Shown piece by piece: positions 24,647 through 33,130 of a stretch of 64,000 nt of DNA (position 1 is its first letter; each line of letters begins with the position of its first letter). A model generated the notes under the pieces. That model ran no database searches, was not told where the DNA came from, and saw only the letters and a program-made list of their open reading frames with translations. Position numbers and translations under genes: made by a program. The stretch is from Nitrospinia bacterium (GTDB taxonomy: Bacteria; Nitrospinota; Nitrospinia; Nitrospinales; JAJDAT01): positions 124,001 through 188,000 of the forward strand of contig JAJDAT010000049.1 of NCBI GenBank assembly GCA_029261715.1. The letters run 5' to 3'.

Positions 24647-25072
24647 ATGATTTCCCAAACTTCCGAATATGCCCTCCGAGCTGTAGTTTGTCTGGCTCTT
24701 TCTCCTGAAGCTCCTAAAACAACAGCGGATATAGCCAAAGTAACAAAAGTGCCTGAATATTATCTTTCCAAAGTTATGTTGGCATTGGCGAAAAATGAAA
24801 TAGTAATATCGCAGAGAGGGCTTCATGGAGGTTATTTGTTAGCTCATGAGCCTGAAAACTTATCGCTTTTAGATGTAGTCAATGCTGTCGACCCAATTAA
24901 AAAGTTAGAAAGCTGTCCTTTAAAGCTAGAAACTCATGGAACTAATTTATGCGCTCTACACAAACGGATTAATGAATCAATTAGTAGCGTAGAGGGGGTT
25001 TTTCGCGAAACCACGGTAAAAACAATATTAACTGAGCCTGCAAAAAGCAAAGCCTTAATAGAGTCTAATTAA
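24647..25072 (+). CDS. Rrf2-family transcriptional regulator (NsrR/IscR-like)
   Basis: 141 residues. An N-terminal winged helix begins MISQTSEYALRAVVCLAL and continues KVPEYYLSKVMLALAKN and QRGLHGGYLLA, the usual Rrf2 DNA-binding and wing pattern. The dimerisation/ligand loop has Cys90 and Cys102 (ESCPLK and TNLCALH). NsrR and IscR usually carry three loop cysteines; here there are two, with Glu7 and Cys15 near the N-terminus as possible other ligands, a little like the two-Cys RsrR type. An Fe-S or redox sensing role for NO is the natural reading beside ric and nirK, but it is inferred. The next gene overlaps its stop by one base. Confidence 0.88.
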   Translation: MISQTSEYALRAVVCLALSPEAPKTTADIAKVTKVPEYYLSKVMLALAKNEIVISQRGLHGGYLLAHEPENLSLLDVVNAVDPIKKLESCPLKLETHGTNLCALHKRINESISSVEGVFRETTVKTILTEPAKSKALIESN

Positions 25073-25647
25073 TGTCCTGGGTTTTAGTTATATTATCGTT
25101 ATTATTCCAGGCATGCGCTTCGACTCCCTCTCCTCCCTTGGACAGAGCAACATCCATTAATGTGCTCAATCAGTCTAAAGAGCGTTACCAAAAATGTTTA
25201 TCGAATAATCAAAAAGAGTCGTCTCTCTGTTCTATCGAAAAAGAAATTTACGAAACCAATTTAAATACCCATCAAGCTTCCTTTGGAATTGAAAAGCCTC
25301 AAATTCAATCTCCGAGGAACTTTAATCATGTTTTAAATTGGAAGACTACATGGGGTAAAATTTCGACGGGATTTACTGGAAGAACAGTTTTTGGACGTTA
25401 TCCTGATTACGCTGGGATTCTAAAAGGTTCTATTGAAGATGATGGCGCTCTGGTTGGGTATTGGTTCCAAATAACTTCGCGACACAGATGTGGATATTCT
25501 TTAGATGACACTTACTACTGGGGAACTTTTCGCTTCGATAATTTTACCCGTGGAGAGTTTTACGGGAAGTGGGCTTATTGCGATGAAACTCCTGGTTTAG
25601 GAGGTATCTGGGATGGAAAGCGTATTCCTCCAGAAAAAGAGAAATGA
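25072..25647 (+). CDS. putative secreted lipoprotein, unknown function
   Basis: 191 residues. A short hydrophobic start MSWVLVILSLLFQACAS gives a possible lipobox with Cys15, although Phe at -3 is atypical. The mature part is polar and has a repeated beta-like Gly/aromatic pattern in its second half: GRTVFGRYPDYAGILKGSIE, YYWGTFRF, GEFYGKWAYCDETPGLGG. It contains three further cysteines. I recognise no family. Its ATG overlaps the Rrf2 stop codon (TAATG), so it is translationally coupled to that regulator and may belong to the same stress response. A single GC-poor ORF on this strand with plausible export makes the gene call good. Confidence 0.7.
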   Translation: MSWVLVILSLLFQACASTPSPPLDRATSINVLNQSKERYQKCLSNNQKESSLCSIEKEIYETNLNTHQASFGIEKPQIQSPRNFNHVLNWKTTWGKISTGFTGRTVFGRYPDYAGILKGSIEDDGALVGYWFQITSRHRCGYSLDDTYYWGTFRFDNFTRGEFYGKWAYCDETPGLGGIWDGKRIPPEKEK

Positions 25648-25673
25648 TCCTTTTTGATGGTGTTATTGATATT

Positions 25674-26795
25674 TTAAATGTCTGATCCAGGTTGAGATTG
25701 TTTTTCAGGTAAGAATATTTTGAAGATGCTACCTTGATTAGGAGCGCTTTCGACACTAACTTCTCCATTGTGACGATCAATTATTTTTTTACAATGAGCG
25801 AGCCCAATACCACACCCTTCAAATTCGTTTCTATTAACTAGCCGTTCAAAAGGGCGGAATATTTTTTCCGTGTATTTTGGATCAAAACCAATTCCATTAT
25901 CTTTAAATATTATTTCCCAATTTCCTTTTTCTTTGGCTTCGCTACTAATTTCTACTAGTGGAGGTTTTTCATTCATATGAAACTTCAGCGCATTGGCAAT
26001 CAGATTTTGAAATAACTGATAGAGCAAAGAAGGTTCTCCTGCAATTGTGGGCAAATTGCCAATTAAAATTTTTCCATTAGTTTCTTGCACTTGTGCGTCT
26101 AAATTATCAACAGCTTTTTTTGCAACAGAATTAAGGTCGACAGTTTCGAAAGTTTTAGATTCCATTGAAACTTGGGAATATTGCAAAAGGCTATCAATCA
26201 ATTTAGATAAATGGCTAGTAATGGTAGCCATATTATTTATGAAACCTTTTCCTTGCTCGCCCAAAAGGTCAGCATAATCCTCTTTTAGAAAATTTCCCAG
26301 CGTTTCAATTTTGCGCAAAGGGGCTCTAAGGTCATGGGATACAACTGAAGCGAAAGATTCCAAATCTTGGTTACTTCGTTCTAATTCGTTTATATATCGA
26401 CGTAGCATTAATTGATTACGAACTCTTACCAAAACTTCTTCTTGCTTAAAAGGCTTTGTGATGTAATCCACCGCGCCCAATTCGAATCCCTTTACAATAT
26501 CCTCTTCTTCAGTTTTAGCCGTTAAAAAGATTATTGGTATATTTTGTGTTACTTTATTTGTTTTTAATCTCCGGCAGGTTTCAAAGCCGTCGATACCCGG
26601 CATCATAATGTCTAATAGAATTAGATCTGGTAAAAAAATAGGAGTGAAGTCTAAAGTTTTTTCTCCGTTTAACGCGATGGATATTTCATAACCTTGAGCA
26701 GTTAAGGTTTTGTATAAAACGTCGATATTTACGGGGATATCGTCCGTAATCAAAATCCTCATTCCTTTTAAATCACTTGGATTAAAATATCTCAT
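25674..26795 (-). CDS. receiver-histidine kinase (REC-HisKA-HATPase) signalling protein
   Basis: 373 residues. The N-terminal receiver (about 12-130) has the acidic pair near LITDD and phospho-acceptor Asp62 in LLDIMMPG. It is followed by a short coiled coil, HisKA with His154 in VVSHDLRAPLRKI, and an HATPase domain with FQNLIANALKFH, FKDNGIGF and GCGIGLAHCKKI. There are no membrane segments. This order lets an upstream phosphorelay control a cytoplasmic kinase. No partner regulator is adjacent. It converges with the lipoprotein gene. Confidence 0.92.
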   Translation of the reverse strand: MRYFNPSDLKGMRILITDDIPVNIDVLYKTLTAQGYEISIALNGEKTLDFTPIFLPDLILLDIMMPGIDGFETCRRLKTNKVTQNIPIIFLTAKTEEEDIVKGFELGAVDYITKPFKQEEVLVRVRNQLMLRRYINELERSNQDLESFASVVSHDLRAPLRKIETLGNFLKEDYADLLGEQGKGFINNMATITSHLSKLIDSLLQYSQVSMESKTFETVDLNSVAKKAVDNLDAQVQETNGKILIGNLPTIAGEPSLLYQLFQNLIANALKFHMNEKPPLVEISSEAKEKGNWEIIFKDNGIGFDPKYTEKIFRPFERLVNRNEFEGCGIGLAHCKKIIDRHNGEVSVESAPNQGSIFKIFLPEKQSQPGSDI

Positions 26796-26961
26796 TTATT
26801 GTGTTATTTTCGGTATTTTTTCGAGGCTTTGTGAGCTTTTGGGATGTGTTGATAAAGTTAAATTAAAGTAAGGATTTTAAAGTATTTTTAAGTTTAGTGA
26901 TATGTCAAACTTTTTTGGGGAGATATTATAAAATCCTCAATTTATTCAGGAAAAAATACGC

Positions 26962-26989
26962 TTGACTTTATTTACATTAGTAGTAAATT
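26962..26989 (+). promoter_or_regulatory. candidate promoter with overlapping palindrome for the TVP38 gene
   Basis: TTGACT (26962-26967) and TAAATT (26984-26989) are separated by 16 bases. An inverted repeat ATTTAC-N7-GTAAAT (26970-26988) lies across the spacer and -10, where a repressor would block initiation. The gene starts at 27065, with AGGTG just before it. Confidence 0.4.
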
Positions 26990-27064
26990 ATATGTAGGTG
27001 ATAAATATTTCGCTTTTAGACAATTATAAAATAAGCGTTTTTTTTAAATTTATTTAGGTGTTCA

Positions 27065-27805
27065 ATGTCGTATACCCAACCAACTTCTAGTTCTAAGAAA
27101 CGTTTTACTCAATTTATAATTATGATTATTTTGGGGGTAGCCGCGAGTTCCTTTTTTATGAAACAGGGAATGAGGTTAACGCCAGATTTTTTTCGAAATT
27201 ATGTCCAGTCGCTTGGAATTGCCGGTCCGATTATTTATACATCTATATTTGTTATTCGGCCTTTTTTTTTAATACCTTCTATTGCTTTGTTCATAGCGGG
27301 TGGTTTGGCATTTGGCCCAATATGGGGGCCGATTTATGCTTCAGTGGGAGCGGCTGTTGGCGGAACTTTAGCTTTTCTAGTGGCCCGGAAAATGGGGCAT
27401 GATTATGTAATGGCAAAATTGAAGTTGGGGGCAGATATTATTGAAAACGCTAGATTTGGTTTCTGGATGGTTTTCATTTTAAGTTTAATACCCGTAATGC
27501 CTGTTACAGTAATTAATTATGGTTCGGGGATTTCTTCTATGTCTTTGAGGAGTTATATTACCGCTCATGTTTTAGGCATAACACCTCGAATATTTGCCTT
27601 TGGTTTTTTGGGTGACGCTTTATTGGAGATCGGATCTTCAAAATTCAAAATTGCATTAATAGGAATTATTCTAATGGCAATTATTACTCTAGTAATAAAG
27701 AAGCGTTACAAACCAATATTAAAACAACCGCCAAACACTCCTCTCTATCAAGAATCGAAACACAATAATAGAAATAAGTGGCAACCTCTCATACCGAAAG
27801 CATAA
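27065..27805 (+). CDS. TVP38/TMEM64 (DedA-superfamily) membrane protein
   Basis: 246 residues with about six membrane segments. The SNARE-associated/VTT signature region reads FVIRPFFLIPSIALFIAGG, then FGPIWGPIYASVGAAVGGTL and AFLVARKMG, with re-entrant Gly-rich loops. A second block FILSLIPVMPVTVINYGSGI follows. Members are thought to act in lipid scrambling or small-solute transport in the inner membrane; the bacterial substrate is generally unknown. The N-terminus is cytoplasmic and basic. It stands alone with its own promoter candidate. A paralog lies at 63094-63780. Confidence 0.85.
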   Translation: MSYTQPTSSSKKRFTQFIIMIILGVAASSFFMKQGMRLTPDFFRNYVQSLGIAGPIIYTSIFVIRPFFLIPSIALFIAGGLAFGPIWGPIYASVGAAVGGTLAFLVARKMGHDYVMAKLKLGADIIENARFGFWMVFILSLIPVMPVTVINYGSGISSMSLRSYITAHVLGITPRIFAFGFLGDALLEIGSSKFKIALIGIILMAIITLVIKKRYKPILKQPPNTPLYQESKHNNRNKWQPLIPKA

Positions 27806-28081
27806 ACCAGGGCACACTTAGAACAGGTTAAAGTTTTCTTAATTTTAAAAATAATCATTTTTTTGCCCCATAATAATTTTATCATTCCTTGATTTAAAAA
27901 ACCTGCCTGGTATTTTGATTTTAAAAGAAACTAGTTTATAATCCTGAGTCCCACTTCCCTATAGTAAAAAAGCGCTTAGTGTTTATAGGATGATTCCTAT
28001 TTTTGTCTTAACTATTCCCCATAGATATTGTTTCTTACAACGATGTAGATGTAAAATTGGGAGTTTAAGGTTATAAAATAA

Positions 28082-29479
28082 ATGATCAAAACTACTTTAA
28101 TAGGACATGCATGTCTTTTAATTCAAACCAAAGAAACAACCATTCTCAGCGATCCTGTTTGGTTTGATTATCTTTGGGAAGAAATTAACGTTCTTTGCCC
28201 AAGCATTGTTTTAGAAAAAGATAAAATTCCGCCAGTTGATGTACTCAACTTATCGCACAGACATCAAGATCATTTTGATGTTCGCACTTTGTCGTATTTA
28301 ATCAACAACGATAGAATTCTTAAACCTGACGTTACTATACTAGCTCCAAACGATCCTCTCCTTCTAGAGGTCCTCCATGAGCTAGAGTTTAAGAATATTC
28401 AAATAGTTTCTGATTTTTGTTCCATACAGATTAAAGACGCAGTGCTTACCCCAACGCCTTCCCTTCTTAAGGATGAAGATGGTTTTGTGGAGCACGGGTT
28501 AATTGTTGGCGATGGTGAAGTCAATGTATGGAACCAAGTGGATACGGTAGTTAATCCAGAAATTATCGATCATATTTGCAATCGTTTTGGCCAATTAGAT
28601 TTTGTTCATTCCCGTTTTCTACCGTTGATGGAAGGAAGGTTTTCTTTTCATAAATCTTTAAATCTTCCTTTTGAATTATATGGAGCTTGTTTGAATGTAA
28701 TAAAGAATTTAAATCCCAAATTTGTAGTCCCTGGTTCGGCCGCTTTCCGGCATAGGGATGAGTTTGGTTTTTTAAATCGTTACACATTCCCTACAACTCA
28801 AGACCAGTTTGTTTCTGATCTTTCTTCGTTTTGCCCAAATGTTGAGAACAGCCTATATTTTCCGGGTGACGTTGCTCATATTGAACCCAATAGTGTCCGC
28901 ATTGAAAAACAATCTTCAGAGTTTGTTAAAGTTCTGGAGGAGGATAGCCATCGTGTCATATTTAAGCCTGTTATGGAGGTTCCTCCAATACGAACTCGAA
29001 CGACCAATTTAGAACAGCATAAAGATGAGATGGAAATCGTCAAAGATTTTATACAAAACCGATTTATGGATATGATGCTAAAAAGCGATATGATGCCTGG
29101 TTGGCAGCATTGGAAGATAGTTTACCAATTGGAGGTTTTTGGTCAAAACGGGTCGGAAATATGGAGTGTTGATTTTGGAGTGGAAGAGCCAGTGATTCAA
29201 AAAGGCGATATTGGAAAAATCAATTTATATGAAGGAATTAGCTCCTCCGAGTTTGTAGCTTTAATAGAAAAAAGAACTTCTTGGGACTTTGTTTCTCTTT
29301 GTGGGAATTATCGAACATTTAATAACGTTTATAGGGTTTCAGATGGTCGATTTGAATATTATCCAGGGGAAGAGATTGAGCATGTTTTAGAGCCTTTAAT
29401 GGATATTTTTCCTTCTAACGCTGAGATGGATCGAGAAAAATATATGAAAGACGTTCGTCGATGGAAAGGTAAAGTTTAA
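28082..29479 (+). CDS. metallo-beta-lactamase-fold hydrolase (UlaG-like)
   Basis: 465 residues. It starts directly with the MBL fold, MIKTTLIGHACLLIQTKETT and ILSDPVW, then the metal motif SHRHQDHFD with His59, His61, Asp63 and His64. The C-terminal about 170 residues (from about 290) are an unassigned domain. The N-terminal pattern is closest to the UlaG / CMP-NeuAc-hydroxylase-related group that acts on phosphodiester, lactone or similar substrates; the substrate is unknown. The protein is cytoplasmic. No operon partner is visible. Confidence 0.8.
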   Translation: MIKTTLIGHACLLIQTKETTILSDPVWFDYLWEEINVLCPSIVLEKDKIPPVDVLNLSHRHQDHFDVRTLSYLINNDRILKPDVTILAPNDPLLLEVLHELEFKNIQIVSDFCSIQIKDAVLTPTPSLLKDEDGFVEHGLIVGDGEVNVWNQVDTVVNPEIIDHICNRFGQLDFVHSRFLPLMEGRFSFHKSLNLPFELYGACLNVIKNLNPKFVVPGSAAFRHRDEFGFLNRYTFPTTQDQFVSDLSSFCPNVENSLYFPGDVAHIEPNSVRIEKQSSEFVKVLEEDSHRVIFKPVMEVPPIRTRTTNLEQHKDEMEIVKDFIQNRFMDMMLKSDMMPGWQHWKIVYQLEVFGQNGSEIWSVDFGVEEPVIQKGDIGKINLYEGISSSEFVALIEKRTSWDFVSLCGNYRTFNNVYRVSDGRFEYYPGEEIEHVLEPLMDIFPSNAEMDREKYMKDVRRWKGKV

Positions 29480-29495
29480 CCCTTGTAAAAAACTT

Positions 29496-30149
29496 TCATG
29501 GCTTTCTTTTATATAATTTGAAGGAATGAGTTTTATTTGTTTTATAACGACGATTAAAAGGATTTTCGGCGTTTATAAAAAAACCTGATGCGTTATTGAA
29601 AGATCCCACTAATTGATAGTTGGCAGAGATTCTTTCTGTCGAACACCCTTCTGAACAAAACACCCACTTTGTCCCTAATTCGTATTTAATTATGTTTTGT
29701 ACAAATTCGGGTGGAGTTTCTTGATTTTGATAAAACATTGCGTTACCCAAAAAATAAACATTTTGTAGAGAAGAATATATTTTAGGTTCGTTTAAATATC
29801 CGGCATATACGATTTTTTCGCTAGTTTTATAATTAGATTTTTTCAGTAAGGTTGATATTTCTCTACTTGGCGGCTGATAGTCTAAAGGAATTTCTGCTAA
29901 ATAATTGGCTAATAAAAACCGGGGTTTTGCAGTATTTTCAATAAAACGAGTGATGGTAGCAGAGTTTATTTTATCAATGGCGTAATCATTATTCGGATAC
30001 CAATGCTCGAAAATTTTGTAAATGTAATTAAAGTCTTCTAATTCATCAGTTCAATAAGGACGTTGCCCTAAGTTTGGAAATAGTAAACATGCGGCTAGAA
30101 ACAAAAATATATAGGAGGCAGTATTTGAATTAGTAATTTGTTTTGTCAT
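29496..30149 (-). pseudogene. exported/membrane-anchored protein interrupted by an in-frame TGA
   Basis: Reading the minus strand from ATG 30149 gives an uninterrupted frame to 29496 except for one TGA (30051-30053) at codon 33. Before it lies a membrane or signal segment (SYIFLFLAACLLFPNLGQRPY). After it comes TDELEDFNYIYKIFEHWYP and a soluble C-terminus ending FKLYKRKP. Codon 33 reads naturally as Trp (TGG), since the context PY-W-TDE resembles the first-loop Asp-Glu motif of GT39-like proteins in this window. The other membrane helices of that family are missing, so it looks like an internally deleted relative. A sequencing error is possible. The 84-codon tail alone is open from an internal TTG. 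Confidence 0.55.
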
Positions 30150-30651
30150 ATGGTGTTATCGACTGATTTCAAGATGTAGACTTTTAAAGCTTTTTACAAA
30201 AATCAAAATTTATCGAGAGCTTAAGCTTTAAACCAAGGACCATGTAATCGCAAACCGTTAAAAATTAGAAGTTGAAGATGTTCACAAATGGTGAATAAAA
30301 TTAAAGTATAATCCATCTAATTTTTAGGCCCGTTTTTAAAGGGTTTTTACGATTCAACGAAGTTATTACATGATCTATTTTAGTTGAAAAATCTTAGCGT
30401 ATTTTGGAATGAATTTTAGGGTAAAAAGATCTTTTAAATAGTATTTAAAGAATTTGGATGTTTTTAATTGGAAGCCTGTGTTTTTAAAAAGGTTACGCTT
30501 GAAAACCAGCTAAGGGATGGTTAATATATCTAATTAAACTTAAATTTTTGGGAGTTTTGGAAAAATCCTGATTTTCGGGAAGTATTTCCTTTTTTTGTTG
30601 AGAGTAAATTCATTTCGAAATTATTTATTAGCCTACTCGTTCTAGGAAATT
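30150..30651. other. 500-base non-coding region containing a dispersed repeat copy and weak palindromes
   Basis: Besides the repeat copy at 30190-30267, it holds a small inverted repeat TTCAC-N5-GTGAA at 30281-30295 and an AAAAGATCTTTT palindrome at 30424-30435. I see no ORF or tRNA. Confidence 0.4.
30190..30267 (+). repeat. copy C of a diverged dispersed intergenic repeat
   Basis: The sequence ACAAAAATCAAAATTTATCG, then AGAGCTTAAGCTTTAAACCA and later CGCAAACCGTTAAAA, aligns by eye with the copy at 58251-58343 over nearly its whole length, with small indels. Copies are also seen at 36401-36492 and, more weakly, 60584-60650. Confidence 0.4.
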
Positions 30652-31020
30652 GTGAGAATTCTATTAGTTGAAGATAATGAAATGAATCGGGATATGTTGA
30701 GTCGTAGATTGGCTCGCAAAGGCTATGAGGTGTCCATTGCTGTAAATGGGTTAGAAGGGGTTGAAAAAGCTCAAGCAGAATTACCTGATATCATCTTGAT
30801 GGATATGAGTCTCCCAGAATTGGACGGTTGGGAGGCCACGCGTCGACTCAAGTCTGCAGAAGAAACTAAAAAAATTCCTATCCTTGGTCTTTCAGCTCAT
30901 GCTATGGCAGGAGATAGAGAAAAAGCAATGCAAGCTGGGTGTAACGACTACGATACAAAGCCGGTTGAATTTAAGCGGTTGTTGGGAAAAATTGAGGAAC
31001 TTCTTGGCAATCGGGCATAA
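30652..31020 (+). CDS. single-domain receiver (CheY/DivK-like) response regulator
   Basis: 122 residues, a receiver domain only: acidic residues in LLVEDNEMN, phospho-acceptor Asp51 in ILMDMSLPELDG, Ser/Ala switch region in ILGLSAHAM and Lys in YDTKPVEF. The start is GTG at 30652, backed by AGGA at 30644-30647. It probably shuttles phosphoryl groups in a relay. The next gene encodes an Hpt domain and starts one base after its stop, so the two form a relay pair. Confidence 0.9.
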   Translation: MRILLVEDNEMNRDMLSRRLARKGYEVSIAVNGLEGVEKAQAELPDIILMDMSLPELDGWEATRRLKSAEETKKIPILGLSAHAMAGDREKAMQAGCNDYDTKPVEFKRLLGKIEELLGNRA

Positions 31021-31021
31021 A

Positions 31022-31741
31022 ATGAAGATTTTACTTGCCGAAATTAACTCCGCGTCAAATCAAGCCTTATTAGAAAAAAGAGACCATAAGGTAGCTCCTG
31101 CTTCTAATGTGACACTTGCGTTGGCTTTATGGCTTAAGCTTAATTTCGATGCAATTGTGGTCAATCTATCGGACTCTGATGTGGCAGGATTTAAATTAAT
31201 TGGAGCTCTTAGAAAAAGGGAGAAAGAGCGCGGCGGACGTATTAGGTCGGTAGCTATAGGAGAGTTAGACGAAAAGGAACGGGCTTTGAATTCAGGTTTT
31301 GATGTTTTCCTGGAGTTCCCGCCGAGTGGAATAGAGCTTTGGGAGTCTGTCGAAAAAAGTCTTCCAGGAACTTCTGAAGATGGTTCTGGGTCGGCGATAA
31401 AACCAAGTTTTAACCAGCAAGCGGCAATGAGGTTGGTTGATAATGACGAAGAGCTTTTTTTAGAAATTGTCGAAATGTTTAGGACGGACGTTGTTGAATA
31501 TAGGGATAAGTTGCAAGAGTCCTTAAAAGGATCTGATGTGGAATTGGTGGAAAAATTTGCTCATACTTTAAAAGGAGCTTCCGCAAATATTTGTGCTGGA
31601 CCGTTAAAAGACGCTTCGTCAGATATCGAATTAGCGGCTAGAGATGGGGATTTAGCTACAGCAAGAAAACATTTTTTAAGCTTTGATCAGGAATTTCGAA
31701 GATTGACTTCAGATTTAGAGGTCTTTGATTCATTGAATTGA
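31022..31741 (+). CDS. degenerate receiver plus Hpt phosphotransfer protein
   Basis: 239 residues from the ATG at 31022. Residues 1-105 have a receiver-like fold, but the acidic pocket is lost (LLAEINSA) and the phospho-acceptor position is Asn48 in IVVNLSDSD. Residues about 128-235 form an Hpt domain with the phospho-acceptor His181 in FAHTLKGASANI. It should pass phosphoryl groups between a hybrid kinase and a terminal regulator, probably the receiver encoded just upstream, while its own receiver cannot be phosphorylated and may serve docking. The frame extends upstream into the previous gene, but that part is a shadow of the receiver. Confidence 0.85.
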   Translation: MKILLAEINSASNQALLEKRDHKVAPASNVTLALALWLKLNFDAIVVNLSDSDVAGFKLIGALRKREKERGGRIRSVAIGELDEKERALNSGFDVFLEFPPSGIELWESVEKSLPGTSEDGSGSAIKPSFNQQAAMRLVDNDEELFLEIVEMFRTDVVEYRDKLQESLKGSDVELVEKFAHTLKGASANICAGPLKDASSDIELAARDGDLATARKHFLSFDQEFRRLTSDLEVFDSLN

Positions 31742-31789
31742 TAACTTTTTGTTTTTTATGGTTTTGTTAGTCTAGGCTCTCCAAAATCC

Positions 31790-31818
31790 TTGACATAAAC
31801 GTTATTTTTCAGTATATC
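31790..31818 (+). promoter_or_regulatory. strong sigma70-type promoter of rpsT
   Basis: TTGACA (31790-31795), a 17-base spacer, then TATATC (31813-31818). The rpsT start lies about 37 bases beyond the -10 box. This is the best housekeeping promoter visible in the window. Confidence 0.75.
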
Positions 31819-31854
31819 TGTACTTTCACATTTTAATTTTTGAGGAGATTTTTC

Positions 31855-32127
31855 TTGGCAAATCATAAGTCGGCGTGGAAAAGAAATCGCCAAAACGTAA
31901 CCAGAAACGCTAGAAACACAGCTTACCGCACCCAGTTAAAAACGAATACGAAGAAGGTTTTGGCCGCAGTTGAAGAAAATGACGGGGAAGGTGCAAAAGT
32001 AGCCTTAAAGGCAACTACTAAAATGATATCTAAAATTGCCAGTAAAGGTGTTATTCACAAACGAGCTGCTTCTAGAAAAATTTCCCAACTAGCTAAAAGA
32101 ACAGCCAAGTTAGCTTCAGCTAGCTGA
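31855..32127 (+). CDS. rpsT: 30S ribosomal protein S20
   Basis: 90 residues, starting (M)ANHKSAWKRNRQNVTRNAR, the conserved S20 N-terminus; basic throughout, binds 16S rRNA in early 30S assembly. The start is TTG at 31855, preceded by GAGGAG at 31842-31847; a longer frame from another TTG would add residues absent from the family. A TTG start is also used by E. coli rpsT, where it takes part in autoregulation. Its 3-prime end overlaps the convergent holA by 12 bases. Confidence 0.97.
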   Translation: MANHKSAWKRNRQNVTRNARNTAYRTQLKTNTKKVLAAVEENDGEGAKVALKATTKMISKIASKGVIHKRAASRKISQLAKRTAKLASAS

Positions 32128-33117
32128 ACAAAGACTTAGAATTAAAGCTTCCATTATAAGTTCCGGGGAACCGTTACTGGTTTTCAACTCTCGATCGGCC
32201 CGGAACAAACTTTTAAAAGCTTTTCTTAAGTCTCCTACCGAAAATTTACCGCAGTAGCTAGCGGCTTTTTCAATCATAAAAGGTTTAGCCTCCATAAGCC
32301 GAGCGGTTGTTTGAATGGGAGTTTTGTTGTCTTTATAATGTTTGACTTCCCAGATCAATCGATACTGCCATGATATAGTTCCCAGGATTTTTAAAGGCTC
32401 TTCGCCGTGCCGTAGTTGATTTCTTAAAATTTGTATCGCTGACGATGCGTTTTTTGTTTTTAATGCATCCGTTAATTCGAATACATTTTCCTGTTTAAGA
32501 GCTCCTACTAATTCGGAAACTAGAGATTCGTCGATTGATTTAGATTCTCCCGCAGAAACGGCCAGTTTTTCTAGCTCTGAAATTAGAAGGCCCGGTTTGG
32601 CGCCAATGCGGTCAATCAGTAATCGGCTGGCGTCGGTTTTTAGAGTATATCCTCTCTTTTGAGCTTGTTTTGCTATCCATTGAATGAGGGCTCCCTCGTT
32701 TGGAGATGAGCAAGAAACGGCAAAATTTATTAAAGAAAGAGATTTAAAAATCTTCTTTTTTCTGTCTATCTTATCTGCCGTAAGAACCAATGTACCGTCT
32801 AGAGATGGGTCCTTAACGTAGGCAAGTAATCTTTCTACAGTTGGTTTATCTAAAGAGGCTTCATGGAAATTGCGCACAGCGACAAGCTTTTTACCCCCAA
32901 AAAACGATAACGTTTGGACTGCTTGTAGCCAATCCGAAGTAGAGCTAGAGGCTCCATCGAAAGTTTCGCGGTTGAACTCTTCGTTTTCAGGGGAGATCAA
33001 AGCTTTTTGTAGAGCGTTTAAAACCTCAATTTGAAAAAATCGTTCTTCACCATATAAAAAATATACTGGCGCAATTTTTCCTTGCTCAATTTGGGTTATC
33101 GCTTCTTCTGGAGTCAC
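32116..33117 (-). CDS. holA: DNA polymerase III subunit delta
   Basis: 333 residues, the clamp-loader delta subunit that opens the beta clamp. Characteristic features: KIAPVYFLYGEERFFQIEVL near the start, NRETFDGASS and SFFGGKKLVAVRNF in the AAA+-like region, and the C-terminal collar domain with LKILGTISWQYRLIWEVKHY. The delta subunit normally lacks a working Walker A, as here. The start is GTG at 33117. It lies 13 bases after lptE and converges with rpsT, the common leuS-lptE-holA-rpsT arrangement. Confidence 0.95.
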   Translation of the reverse strand: MTPEEAITQIEQGKIAPVYFLYGEERFFQIEVLNALQKALISPENEEFNRETFDGASSSTSDWLQAVQTLSFFGGKKLVAVRNFHEASLDKPTVERLLAYVKDPSLDGTLVLTADKIDRKKKIFKSLSLINFAVSCSSPNEGALIQWIAKQAQKRGYTLKTDASRLLIDRIGAKPGLLISELEKLAVSAGESKSIDESLVSELVGALKQENVFELTDALKTKNASSAIQILRNQLRHGEEPLKILGTISWQYRLIWEVKHYKDNKTPIQTTARLMEAKPFMIEKAASYCGKFSVGDLRKAFKSLFRADRELKTSNGSPELIMEALILSLCSAS

Positions 33118-33130
33118 AAAAAATTCTTTT

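Noticed and set aside
30051-30053. Selenocysteine at the in-frame TGA
   Set aside because: No obvious SECIS hairpin directly downstream and the position aligns with Trp context before an Asp-Glu motif; a nonsense mutation or sequencing error is simpler.
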